Source: Chryseobacterium cheonjiense
GTDB lineage: Bacteria > Bacteroidota > Bacteroidia > Flavobacteriales > Weeksellaceae
Reading direction: 5' to 3'
Assembly: GCF_012927265.1 (NCBI RefSeq)
Contig: NZ_JABBGF010000003.1
Location: forward strand, 434,001 to 498,000
DNA length: 64,000 nucleotides
Shown here: positions 15,742 through 22,561 of the stretch, piece by piece
Numbering within the stretch: the first letter of the stretch is position 1
How the letters are laid out: the number at the start of each line of letters is the position of its first letter
Translations under genes and position numbers: made by a program
Notes under the pieces: generated by a model
What the model saw: only the letters and a program-made list of their open reading frames with translations
Told to the model about the DNA's origin: nothing
Database searches by the model: none

Positions 15742-15833
15742 GATGGTTCGCCGAAGTGGAAGAGTCGGGGCGGTCTGCAAAACCGTTGCGTAAGCTGAGT
15801 GGGTTTGACTCCCATAACCATCTCAAATAACTA
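15742..15833 (+). tRNA. tRNA-Cys-like (anticodon GCA) with an enlarged variable arm
   Basis: The acceptor GATGGTT/AACCATC is perfect, the D-stem CCGA/TCGG is perfect, the anticodon loop CTGCAAA gives GCA and the discriminator is T, the correct cysteine mark. The variable region has about 12 bases with a small GC/GC stem, and the D-arm looks like that of a Ser/Tyr backbone. A cysteine tRNA normally has a short variable loop, so this looks like a class II backbone with a Cys anticodon. Confidence 0.75.
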
Positions 15834-15849
15834 AAATGAGATTAGTTCC

Positions 15850-15922
15850 GAAGAAAGAAAAGCTTGTCGAGCGCAGAAGTTCTTATATCAAACTAAAAAT
15901 TAAGACAGGCTTTATTTTCTTC
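15850..15922 (+). ncRNA. snap-back structured element 3 of the tRNA array
   Basis: GAAGAAAGAAAAGCTTGTC pairs with GACAGGCTTTATTTTCTTC over most of its length. The interior GAGCGCAGAAGTTCTTATATC and AAAATTAAGACAG matches element 2 closely. The three copies lie between or beside tRNA-like genes on the same strand. Confidence 0.55.
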
Positions 15923-15968
15923 AAATAATAAGCTGCTGGTGAATTACTCATTACCGATTGCTTAATCT

Positions 15969-16042
15969 GCGGGAATGGTGGAAATGGCAGACATACTTGA
16001 TTTAGGCTCAAGATTTTGGGGGTTCGAATCCCTCTTCCCGTA
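15969..16042 (+). tRNA. tRNA-Leu-like (anticodon TAG) with a short variable loop
   Basis: The acceptor GCGGGAA/TTCCCGT has a terminal G-T pair. The D-arm TGGTGGAAATGGCAGACA is typical of leucine tRNAs, the anticodon stem CTTGA/TCAAG encloses TTTAGGC (TAG), and the discriminator is A. The long variable arm required for bacterial tRNA-Leu is reduced to about five bases (ATTTT), so the molecule is class I-like and may not work in translation. Confidence 0.75.
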
Positions 16043-16125
16043 CAAAATATGAGTAATCAATAATGTGTAATTATAAAGCATGATTTTAATATTACCAATT
16101 GCTTATTACTCATTATTAATGAAAC

Positions 16126-16247
16126 TGATTCATAGTGTAATTGGCAGCACACAAGACTTTGACTCTTGTTGTTCAGGTTCGAAATGCGGAGCATTCGTGA
16201 ATTCATTAAATTAAATATAAAATTCATGAACAACCCTGATGAATCAA
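16126..16247 (+). tRNA. tRNA-Gln-like (anticodon TTG) interrupted by a 50-nt insertion in the T-loop
   Basis: The acceptor TGATTCA/TGAATCA, anticodon stem CAAGA/TCTTG with loop CTTTGAC (TTG), and T-stem TCAGG (16173-16177) / CCTGA (16235-16239) are perfect. The T-loop, normally seven bases, is 57 bases long: TTCGA, then bases 16183-16232, then AC. Removing exactly those 50 bases restores a standard TTCGAAC loop. Confidence 0.75.
16183..16232 (+). other. structured insertion inside the T-loop of the tRNA-Gln-like gene
   Basis: The insertion is two hairpins: AATGC-GGA-GCATT, then TTCGTGAATT pairing with AATTCATGAA over ten positions around an A/T-rich loop. The module AATGC/GCATT followed by GTGAATTCA is shared with 14967-14988, where it also follows a TTCG T-loop start. 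It is far shorter than a group I or II intron. An intron, a regulatory insert and a structural tag are all possible. Confidence 0.6.
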
Positions 16248-16297
16248 CAAAGATTTGTATTGAAAAAACTCTGTTTTCTTAGCTGAGTATAAACTGA

Positions 16298-16379
16298 AGG
16301 TTGACGGATGTAGTTCTGCCTTTGCGAACTTAAAAACAAATAGTAGGTAAAAATACTTTGCGCACTTTGCGTTAAAGCA
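16298..16379. repeat. dispersed intergenic repeat, copy 2
   Basis: Contains TTTGCGAACTTAAAAACA, a spacer, and ACTTTGCGCACTTTGCGTTA. Same family as 6716-6800 and 21600-21680. It stands between the last tRNA-like gene and the YkuK gene. Confidence 0.6.
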
Positions 16380-16418
16380 AATATTTAAACAAAAACAAAT
16401 TTAAAACATGTAGAAAAA

Positions 16419-16904
16419 ATGGAAACGCAACAACAAATATGGCAGAATATGACCGGAAAGATTTTCCGGAACTCTATCACACAGCTGGTAGAAGAAGCCA
16501 TCATCCGCGAACATGCAAATGGACACCGACTGAAAGTATGCGTGGGCTCAGACTCCCATGTTTACGGAAATGCCATTAATTATGCTACGGCAGTTGTCTT
16601 TATTCGTGAGGGAAAAGGAGCGTTTACCTTTATCAGAAAAGAAAGAGAATTCCAGCGCATCAGTATCAAAGAACGAATGCTGAATGAAGTGAACAAATCC
16701 GTAGAAATTGCGTACGCTATCTGTTCCGTTCTGGATGCTTACGGAGTAGAAATGGAGGTACACGCAGATATTAACACAGATCCGGATTTCAAATCCAATG
16801 TCGCTTTGAAAGATGCAATGGGATATATTCTGGGAATGGGATATGTGTTTAAAGCAAAACCTTATGCATTCGCAAGTTCCAATTGTGCGGATATGATGGT
16901 GTAA
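16419..16904 (+). CDS. YkuK-type ribonuclease H-like protein (DUF458)
   Basis: This 161-residue protein matches the DUF458/YkuK family. It opens an RNase H-like core with RLKVCVGSDSHVYGNAINYATAVVF, where the Asp and Ser/His after the first strand are conserved, and continues with VEMEVHADINTDPDFKSN and SNCADMMV, which supply further acidic residues. The family is predicted to act on RNA, and relatives are found in RNA-repair neighbourhoods. It is the first gene after the tRNA array and is followed by the cREC gene 113 bases on. A nuclease or end-trimming role on damaged tRNA is likely but inferred. Confidence 0.85.
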   Translation: METQQQIWQNMTGKIFRNSITQLVEEAIIREHANGHRLKVCVGSDSHVYGNAINYATAVVFIREGKGAFTFIRKEREFQRISIKERMLNEVNKSVEIAYAICSVLDAYGVEMEVHADINTDPDFKSNVALKDAMGYILGMGYVFKAKPYAFASSNCADMMV

Positions 16905-16962
16905 TAGGAATGGATCAGGTTCAAGAGATGTTAAGAATAATTAAACTTGCGTTTTAGTACGG

Positions 16963-16995
16963 AAACCTCACAGGTTTTCAAAACCTGTGAGGTTT
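16963..16995. repeat. palindromic repeat AAACCTCACAGGTTT/AAACCTGTGAGGTTT
   Basis: A perfect palindrome with a two-base centre (AAACCTCACAGGTTTT-CA-AAACCTGTGAGGTTT). A degenerate second copy is at 17967-17999. It lies between the YkuK and cREC genes and could act as a terminator or a processing site, but no T-run follows. Confidence 0.75.
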
Positions 16996-17017
16996 AAATA
17001 GAATTAAAATTTAAAAA

Positions 17018-17389
17018 ATGGAAAGAACGAAGAGATTATTATTTCTGGACGATATAAGATATCCTATTGATGCCTATCATTATACCAGACAAGATATTTT
17101 TCTTAGAACCGACTGGTATATTGTTCGGAATTACAAACAGTTTATCAACAGGATTTTGGAAAACGGCTTACCGGATCTGATCTCTTTTGACCACGACCTT
17201 GCGGATGAACATTATTTGAAAGCCGATTCTCGTGAATTTGCCGAAAAAACAGGGTACGAATGTGCGAAGTGGCTTATAGAATACTGCATGGATAACGGTG
17301 CCAATTTGCCGGAATTTTACTGTCATTCCATGAATCCTGTAGGAAAGGAAAATATTGAAAGCCTTTTGAAAAACTTTAAAAAATTGTAA
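17018..17389 (+). CDS. cyclic-phosphate-processing receiver-like (cREC) protein
   Basis: This 123-residue protein has a receiver-like alpha/beta fold with LFLDDIRYP at the N terminus (two acidic residues after strand 1), LPDLISFDHDLADEHY at the position of the usual phospho-Asp strand, and EFYCHSMNPVGKENIESLL at the C terminus. The DHD and CHSMNP motifs identify the cREC family, proposed from comparative genomics to process 2',3'-cyclic phosphate ends of RNA in RNA-repair systems. It is encoded between YkuK and a DinB-like protein, the latter starting at the very next base. The biochemical role is a family prediction. Confidence 0.85.
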   Translation: MERTKRLLFLDDIRYPIDAYHYTRQDIFLRTDWYIVRNYKQFINRILENGLPDLISFDHDLADEHYLKADSREFAEKTGYECAKWLIEYCMDNGANLPEFYCHSMNPVGKENIESLLKNFKKL

Positions 17390-17947
17390 ATGGACATATT
17401 TAGATGTATAAAGTTTATACAAACGCATTTGAAATTCACTTTTGATGAGGTTGACAAATGGTTTGAGAAAGAGAATGCAACTTTGAATTATCAACCTTTG
17501 AATGGTGGTTGGACTATTCTGCAGATTTTAGAGCATATTTATCTTACTAATTTGTATTTGTTGATTCTTATTGAAAAAGGTTCGAGAAAAGCAATACGGA
17601 ATTATTATCATCTTGATGTAAACCCTGAAATAAAAAATTGCAGTTTTGATAAAGAAAAGTTTGAAAAAGTAGGTGAGTACCGAGCTTTTGAATGGATAAG
17701 ACCGGAACACATGGAGCCGAAAGGCGATTTGAATTCGTATGAAATCAGGCAATCAATTATTCAGCAATATCGGCAATGTTTACATTATTTGGATTTAATG
17801 AAAAATGGTGAAGGTCTTCTCTACAAAACAACAATGACAGTGAATGAATTAGGAAAGATTAATGTCTATGAATATATTTATTTTCTTTCACTTCATGCTC
17901 AGAGGCATCTTACTCAAATGAAAAATAATGAATTACAAATAATTTAA
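17390..17947 (+). CDS. DinB-like superfamily protein
   Basis: This 185-residue protein is a four-helix-bundle DinB-type member. It has GGWTILQILEHIYLTNLYLL, with His in the first conserved helix, and FLSLHAQRHLTQM near the C terminus, whose two His complete the usual metal triad. DinB proteins include thiol transferases and many of unknown function; the substrate here is unknown. The start codon directly follows the stop of the cREC gene with no gap, so it belongs to the RNA-repair-type operon. It may handle a small-molecule or RNA-modifying step, but that is speculation. Confidence 0.75.
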   Translation: MDIFRCIKFIQTHLKFTFDEVDKWFEKENATLNYQPLNGGWTILQILEHIYLTNLYLLILIEKGSRKAIRNYYHLDVNPEIKNCSFDKEKFEKVGEYRAFEWIRPEHMEPKGDLNSYEIRQSIIQQYRQCLHYLDLMKNGEGLLYKTTMTVNELGKINVYEYIYFLSLHAQRHLTQMKNNELQII

Positions 17948-17966
17948 TACTTGTATTTTAATTATT

Positions 17967-17999
17967 AAACCACACAGGTGTTCAAAACCTATGAGGTTT
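17967..17999. repeat. palindromic repeat, degenerate copy
   Basis: AAACCACACAGGTGTTCAAA followed by ACCTATGAGGTTT matches the perfect palindrome at 16963-16995 with a few changes. It lies between the DinB-like and metallophosphoesterase genes. Confidence 0.65.
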
Positions 18000-18026
18000 A
18001 AGTAAAAACAATTAAAATTTAAAACA

Positions 18027-18590
18027 ATGAAACCCAATATATTTTTTACAGCAGACCATCATTTCGGTCATGAAAATATTATAAAATTCTCCGAAAGGCC
18101 TTTTGAGTCTTTGGATCAGATGAATGAAGAACTCGTTAAAAGATGGAATGAAAAAGTCGGGACAAATGATACCGTCTACCATTTAGGAGATATCAGTTTG
18201 GGCAAACCGGACTTTACCAAAGAAATTCTGGACAGATTAAACGGAAACATTCATCTGATAAAAGGAAATCATGAAGGAGCAGCATTAACGTATCCAAAAC
18301 GATTTGCGTCCATCAGGGATTACCACGAATTAAGAATTGATGAACCTGCGAACACTAACGGCAAACAAAAAATAATTCTTTTTCATTACTCCCTCCGAAC
18401 ATGGAACGGCTCACATCGGGGTGTCTGGCAACTGTACGGGCATTCCCATGGAACACTGCCGGATGATGAGTTGGCCTTAAGCTTCGATGTAGGAGTAGAT
18501 TGTCATAATTTTTACCCTGTTTCGTACGAAGAAGTAAAGGAGATCATGAAGAAGAAAAGATGGACACCGCCGTTTGGTCCAAGAAATTAA
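18027..18590 (+). CDS. metallophosphoesterase (calcineurin-like)
   Basis: This 187-residue phosphoesterase has all calcineurin-type metal motifs: ADHHFGH at residues 9-15, HLGDIS, IKGNHE, LFHYSL and YGHSHG. Small enzymes of this subfamily occur in phages and RNA-repair loci and remove phosphate or hydrolyse 2',3'-cyclic phosphodiesters. Here it follows the cREC and DinB-like genes (79-base gap with a degenerate palindrome) and precedes a DEDD exonuclease (41-base gap). Together they could clean RNA ends before or instead of ligation. The fold is certain, the substrate is inferred. Confidence 0.88.
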   Translation: MKPNIFFTADHHFGHENIIKFSERPFESLDQMNEELVKRWNEKVGTNDTVYHLGDISLGKPDFTKEILDRLNGNIHLIKGNHEGAALTYPKRFASIRDYHELRIDEPANTNGKQKIILFHYSLRTWNGSHRGVWQLYGHSHGTLPDDELALSFDVGVDCHNFYPVSYEEVKEIMKKKRWTPPFGPRN

Positions 18591-18631
18591 TAAACCGGAA
18601 GAAAAACTTCCAAACCTAAAATTTAAACAAA

Positions 18632-19180
18632 ATGAAAACAACAGATAAGATATTAATTATAGACCTTGAAGCGACGTGTTGGAACGACCGGCCGCCGAGA
18701 GGTCAGGAAAGTGAAATCATCGAAATCGGAGTATGTATTATGGATGCAAAAACCGGTAAGATTTCGCAAAATGAAGGGATTTTGGTAAAGCCTCAGTATT
18801 CAAAAGTCAGTCCGTTCTGTACCGAACTCACGTCTATTACCCAGCAAATGCTGGATGATGAAGGTGTTTTACTGGAAGATGCGTTGGATGTCCTGAGAGC
18901 AGAATATGATTCTGAAAATCTGACGTGGGCAAGCTACGGAAATTATGATCTGAATATGCTTCAGAATCAGGCAAGAAGGTTTCAGGCAGATTATCCATTA
19001 AGTGATGATCACATCAATGTAAAAACTTTATTTGGAAAACTGCATCCTACAGTCCGGAAAAGTGTGGGTATGGCCAGAGCTTTGAGCGAACTGAACCTTA
19101 CGCTGGAAGGTACCCATCACAGAGGGGTAGATGATGCGAAAAATATTGCTAAGATTTTACATTGGTGCTTACAGCAATAA
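18632..19180 (+). CDS. 3'-5' exonuclease, DEDDh type
   Basis: This 182-residue protein has the DnaQ/ERI-1-like exonuclease motifs. IIDLEATCW (motif I, Asp and Glu), TWASYGNYDLNMLQ (motif II, Asp) and THHRGVDDAKNIAKIL (motif III, His and Asp) form the DEDDh site. The EATCW and HRGxDDA wording is closest to the ERI-1/KapD branch, which trims structured RNA 3' ends. It is the last gene of the row that starts at 16419 and is followed by a terminator. The likely job is trimming 3' tails of damaged or mis-processed RNA, by analogy. Confidence 0.88.
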   Translation: MKTTDKILIIDLEATCWNDRPPRGQESEIIEIGVCIMDAKTGKISQNEGILVKPQYSKVSPFCTELTSITQQMLDDEGVLLEDALDVLRAEYDSENLTWASYGNYDLNMLQNQARRFQADYPLSDDHINVKTLFGKLHPTVRKSVGMARALSELNLTLEGTHHRGVDDAKNIAKILHWCLQQ

Positions 19181-19284
19181 TGTATATAAAATGAAAGTAA
19201 TTATTATTTGCGCAAAAACATTTCGTAATGGCGTTTTTACTTGCATCATCAAATCTTTACAATAAACTAATACCCATCTTTATA

Positions 19285-19320
19285 GATTCCGGCTTTGCGA
19301 ATGCAAAGCCGGAATCGTTT
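19285..19320. terminator. terminator between convergent genes
   Basis: The stem GATTCCGGCTTTGC/GCAAAGCCGGAATC has a GAAT loop and is followed by GTTTT on the + strand. It sits between the exonuclease and the convergent VOC gene and may serve both. Confidence 0.75.
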
Positions 19321-19322
19321 TG

Positions 19323-19772
19323 TCACGAAGTCTTCTCCAGCCATTCTTCATAAGAAAGAATACCCAGTTCAGGTCTGGCATCACCTTCCAGAATAGAGAT
19401 CAATTCCAGCTGATTTCCGTCCGGATCATTAAAATAAATGGCCAAAGCCGGCATCCACGCAAAAACCATTGGTTTTTCATTTCCGTTTTTAAGAAAGTTA
19501 TAGGGATTTAAATTTTTGCTTTTGAGAAACGTAACGGACTTATTCAGAATGTCATCTTTATCGGCCGTGAAGGCAAAATGTCTTGTTTGCAGATTTTCTT
19601 TCTGCTCCCACAGACCAAGCATGAACTCTTTTTCTTTTCCCACCCATAGAAAAGCAATTCTTCTGTTTTCATCTTGATGAGCGAGTTTCAGTCCTAAAAT
19701 TTCCGTGTAGAAAATTACGGCATTTTCCAGGCTGCTGACCTGAATATGTGTTTCGTATAATCCTTTAATCAT
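19323..19772 (-). CDS. VOC family protein (glyoxalase-like)
   Basis: This 149-residue vicinal-oxygen-chelate protein starts IKGLYETHIQVSSLENAVIF with the metal-binding His of strand 1. It continues with LWVGKEKEFMLGLW and RHFAFTAD, and the second module ends AIYFNDPDGNQLELISIL, with the Glu ligand in the classical DPDGNxLEL motif. Both modules appear complete, so a metal-dependent lyase or dioxygenase activity is plausible, but the substrate cannot be told. It is monocistronic and convergent with the exonuclease gene. Confidence 0.85.
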   Translation of the reverse strand: MIKGLYETHIQVSSLENAVIFYTEILGLKLAHQDENRRIAFLWVGKEKEFMLGLWEQKENLQTRHFAFTADKDDILNKSVTFLKSKNLNPYNFLKNGNEKPMVFAWMPALAIYFNDPDGNQLELISILEGDARPELGILSYEEWLEKTS

Positions 19773-19895
19773 GATTGTAATTTAATTTAACAAATCTAAA
19801 AAACAAATGCGGTGAACTTCAATATAATTCATTTCTTAATCTAAAACTGCCGATAGATAAATTTAATTCTTATCAAAATCAATGATAGCATAATA

Positions 19896-19926
19896 TTGGA
19901 TAGTGGTTTTCTTGTTCATACCTTTG
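19896..19926 (+). promoter_or_regulatory. promoter of the SulP transporter gene
   Basis: TTG at 19896-19898 and TACCTTTG at 19919-19926, 20 bases apart, fit the Bacteroidota consensus. The ATG at 19934 follows after only seven bases, so the leader would be very short or the -7 element is further processed. Confidence 0.5.
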
Positions 19927-19933
19927 CTGCCAA

Positions 19934-21472
19934 ATGAAAACTACCACTGCGTTATTCGATTTCTCGAAAAAAATAAATTATAAAAACGAATTGCTTGCCG
20001 GCTTTACGGTTGCCATGACCATGATCCCTGAGTCGCTTTCTTTCGCTATTCTGGCAGGGCTTTCACCGCTTACAGGGCTTTATGCTGCGTTTATGATGGG
20101 ATTGGTGACTGCTGTTTTCGGCGGCCGTCCCGGAATGGTTTCCGGTGGAGCGGGGGCTACCATTGTTGTTCTTATTGCCTTAATAAAAAGCCATGGCGTA
20201 GAATATCTTTTTGCCACTGTAGTGCTGGCCGGGATATTTCAGCTGCTGGTGGGCGTTTTCAAATGGGGAAAATTTGTAAGATTAATCCCGCAACCTGTAA
20301 TGTATGGTTTCTTAAACGGACTTGCGGTTATTATTTTTATGGCGCAGGTTGAACAGTTTAAAATTATTAATGAAAACGGAATAACCGGCTGGCTTCAGGG
20401 TACGGCACTCTATGTTATGCTGGGTCTGACGTTACTTACCATTGCCATTGTTTATTTTTTTCCAAAAATTACAAAGGTGGTGCCGGCTTCACTTGTTGCC
20501 ATTCTCATTGTGTTCGGAATTGTTGTAGGCTTTGGAATTCATACAAAGACCGTTGCCGATATAGCAAGCATCAGCGGAACGCTGCCAAGCTTTCATATTC
20601 CTGATCTTCCTTTTTCACTGGAAACATTACAGATTATTTTTCCTTATGCCCTTGTAATGGCGGGAGTAGGACTCATCGAATCACTTCTAACTTTATCCAT
20701 GGTAGATGAAATTACCAATACCAAAGGAAATACCAATAGGGAATCTGTTGCTCAGGGTCTGGCCAATATGACCAACGGATTTTTCGGAGGAATGGGCGGC
20801 TGTGCCATGGTCGCGCAGACACTTGTAAATCTTAATGCCGGCTCCCGGACAAGACTTTCCGGGATTATAGCTTCTGTAACGATCTTGGTCATTATTCTCA
20901 TAGGAGCACCTTTTATTGAAAGAATTCCGATGGCGGCGCTTGTAGGGGTCATGATGATGGTCGCCATTAGTACTTTTCAGTGGGTTTCCATACGAATTGT
21001 CAACAAAATGCCGAAATCTGATATTTTTGTAGGAATTACAGTAGCTTTAATTACTATTATTCTTCATAATCTTGCTTTGGCAGTTTTAGTCGGAGTAATA
21101 ATTTCTGCATTGGTCTTTGCATGGGATAATGCCAAAAGAATCCGCGCAAGAAAGCATACGGATGAAAATGGGGTGAAATATTACGAAATTTTAGGACCTT
21201 TGTTTTTCGGTTCGGTTACAGCCTTTGTTGATAAATTCGATCCTGTGAACGATCCTGATCAGGTAGTAATTGATTTTAAAGAAAGCAGAATTGTCGATAT
21301 GAGTGCTATTGATGCCTTAGACAAACTCTCTAAAAAATACACGGAGCAACAAAAAACCTTACATTTAAAACATCTCAGCGAAGACTGTCGCAAAATGCTA
21401 AAAAACGCTGAAGCCGTAATTGAAGTCAATATTCAGGATGATCCTACATATAAGGTGATGCCGGAGAAGTAG
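19934..21472 (+). CDS. SulP-family inorganic anion transporter with STAS domain
   Basis: This 512-residue inner-membrane protein has about eleven hydrophobic segments and the SulP signatures: NELLAGFTVAMTMIPESLSFAILAGLSPLTGLYAAF at the first segments, GGRPGMVSGGAGATIVVL, and GGMGGCAMVAQTLVNLNAG in the core. Residues from about 405 form a cytoplasmic STAS domain (VVIDFKESRIVDMSAIDALDKL). SulP proteins carry sulfate, bicarbonate or other oxyanions, usually with H+ or Na+. No cysteine-biosynthesis genes are near, so the anion is unknown. The gene has its own promoter and no co-directional neighbour close by. Confidence 0.92.
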   Translation: MKTTTALFDFSKKINYKNELLAGFTVAMTMIPESLSFAILAGLSPLTGLYAAFMMGLVTAVFGGRPGMVSGGAGATIVVLIALIKSHGVEYLFATVVLAGIFQLLVGVFKWGKFVRLIPQPVMYGFLNGLAVIIFMAQVEQFKIINENGITGWLQGTALYVMLGLTLLTIAIVYFFPKITKVVPASLVAILIVFGIVVGFGIHTKTVADIASISGTLPSFHIPDLPFSLETLQIIFPYALVMAGVGLIESLLTLSMVDEITNTKGNTNRESVAQGLANMTNGFFGGMGGCAMVAQTLVNLNAGSRTRLSGIIASVTILVIILIGAPFIERIPMAALVGVMMMVAISTFQWVSIRIVNKMPKSDIFVGITVALITIILHNLALAVLVGVIISALVFAWDNAKRIRARKHTDENGVKYYEILGPLFFGSVTAFVDKFDPVNDPDQVVIDFKESRIVDMSAIDALDKLSKKYTEQQKTLHLKHLSEDCRKMLKNAEAVIEVNIQDDPTYKVMPEK

Positions 21473-21599
21473 AGTTGTTTTTGTTTGAGGGATTTAGGGT
21501 TTGAAAATATTTGTGTATTATTGTGAACAGAGTGAGATCTGCGAATGTAGTGCAAAAGCGACGAAGCAATTTTAAAAATGCGGATAGCAAAATGTCATA

Positions 21600-21680
21600 G
21601 CTGAGTGAAACGCCCTTGCGAACAAAAAATATCCACAATCATTTCAAAAAAATCTTTGCGGGCTTTGCGTTTAAAAAACA
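21600..21680. repeat. dispersed intergenic repeat, copy 3
   Basis: GCTGAGTGAAACGCCCTTGC, GAAC, a spacer, then ATCTTTGCGGGCTTTGCGTT. Same family as 6716-6800 and 16298-16379. Confidence 0.6.
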
Positions 21681-21772
21681 ATTTTCCGCTATCAAATATT
21701 AAATTCGATTACGGAAAATCATAAAAAATTCTTAAAACACAGTACAACATTTACACATTAATTTAAAAATTT

Positions 21773-21780
21773 TATCTTTG
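21773..21780 (+). promoter_or_regulatory. -7 promoter element of the ter operon
   Basis: A perfect TATCTTTG lies 103 bases before the TTG start at 21884. It is the only consensus element before the five tightly packed genes to 26070. Confidence 0.55.
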
Positions 21781-21883
21781 GGTTAAATTGATATCAGAAG
21801 AAGAATTTGATGATAAGAATTAGTGTAACTTACTGAACATCTTTTTCAAGAAATAAGCTAAATAAACTTTTAACTAAACCATT

Positions 21884-22558
21884 TTGAAAACAGATATTGA
21901 CATCCATAATCACTCACATTTTTCCTTTGATTTATGGCTTACTTTAATAAAATCTCATCCCCAATTTAAAGCAAAAAGAGTTGAGCTGTTCGCCTCTTTT
22001 TTTGATATTAAAAAGCCAGTTGATGAAGTTGCGAAAGCCGTAAAATATTACGATGATCTTTGTAATTCCATTAATGAAGTTATTGGTGGGAATGTAGATA
22101 CTTTTGAAATATATCTCCTTATTTTACATGCTTTGGAAGTAGATCTGAGACAGATAAATAAAGACCAGCTGCACCAGTTCTATCAAAAAAGTGAAGACCT
22201 TTTCCTGGAATATAAGCCAGTTGTGATTTTCGAGAATTTGCACCAGCTTTTTAATGAAATTAAAAATCAGGGAAAGACGATTAATATTCTCAGCAATACC
22301 GGATTTATCAAAGGAAAAACAATGAGGAAATTTCTGATTAATGAAGATCTTGATCAGTACATCGATTTTCACATTTATTCTGATGAAACCAACTGCTCCA
22401 AACCCGATTCGAAAATATTTCAGGAAGTGAAAAACCTGCTTAAAAATCAGGATCTGGATTCCCGGCAGATATTACACATCGGAGATAATCCCATTGCAGA
22501 TTACAAAGGCGCAAAGGATTTTGGCTTCAACGCATACTTACTTACACCCAAAATATAA
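21884..22558 (+). CDS. HAD-superfamily hydrolase of the ter cluster
   Basis: This 224-residue protein has HAD motif I FDLWLTLI (catalytic Asp; the second Asp is replaced by Trp as in dehalogenase-like members), motif II INILSNTG, the motif III Lys in CSKPDSKIF, and motif IV ILHIGDNPIADYKGA. No ATG fits the frame at the N terminus, so a TTG start at 21884 is proposed. HAD phosphatases are regular partners of TerD/PRTase genes in Ter stress systems, where they may process a nucleotide-like metabolite. The next gene starts three bases after its stop. Confidence 0.82.
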   Translation: MKTDIDIHNHSHFSFDLWLTLIKSHPQFKAKRVELFASFFDIKKPVDEVAKAVKYYDDLCNSINEVIGGNVDTFEIYLLILHALEVDLRQINKDQLHQFYQKSEDLFLEYKPVVIFENLHQLFNEIKNQGKTINILSNTGFIKGKTMRKFLINEDLDQYIDFHIYSDETNCSKPDSKIFQEVKNLLKNQDLDSRQILHIGDNPIADYKGAKDFGFNAYLLTPKI

Positions 22559-22561
22559 CGT

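Larger units (their letters stand above)
21473..21883. other. intergenic region before the ter operon
   Basis: The 411 bases hold no credible gene. They contain repeat copy 3 (about 21600-21680), a TATCTTTG element at 21773-21780 and an A/T-rich leader of about 100 bases before the first ter gene. Short open frames here look random. Confidence 0.6.

Noticed and set aside
15472..15922. CRISPR array
   Set aside because: Three related elements are unevenly spaced, about 60-75 bases long, self-complementary over their full length and separated by a tRNA gene; there are no cas genes.
16183..16232. Group I intron in tRNA-Gln
   Set aside because: Fifty bases are far too few for a group I or II catalytic core, and the position is the T-loop, not the anticodon loop.
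14577..16247. Ordinary housekeeping tRNA operon
   Set aside because: Mismatched stems, wrong variable-arm class, the T-loop insertion and neighbouring RNA-end-processing genes make a purely translational array less likely, though it is not excluded.
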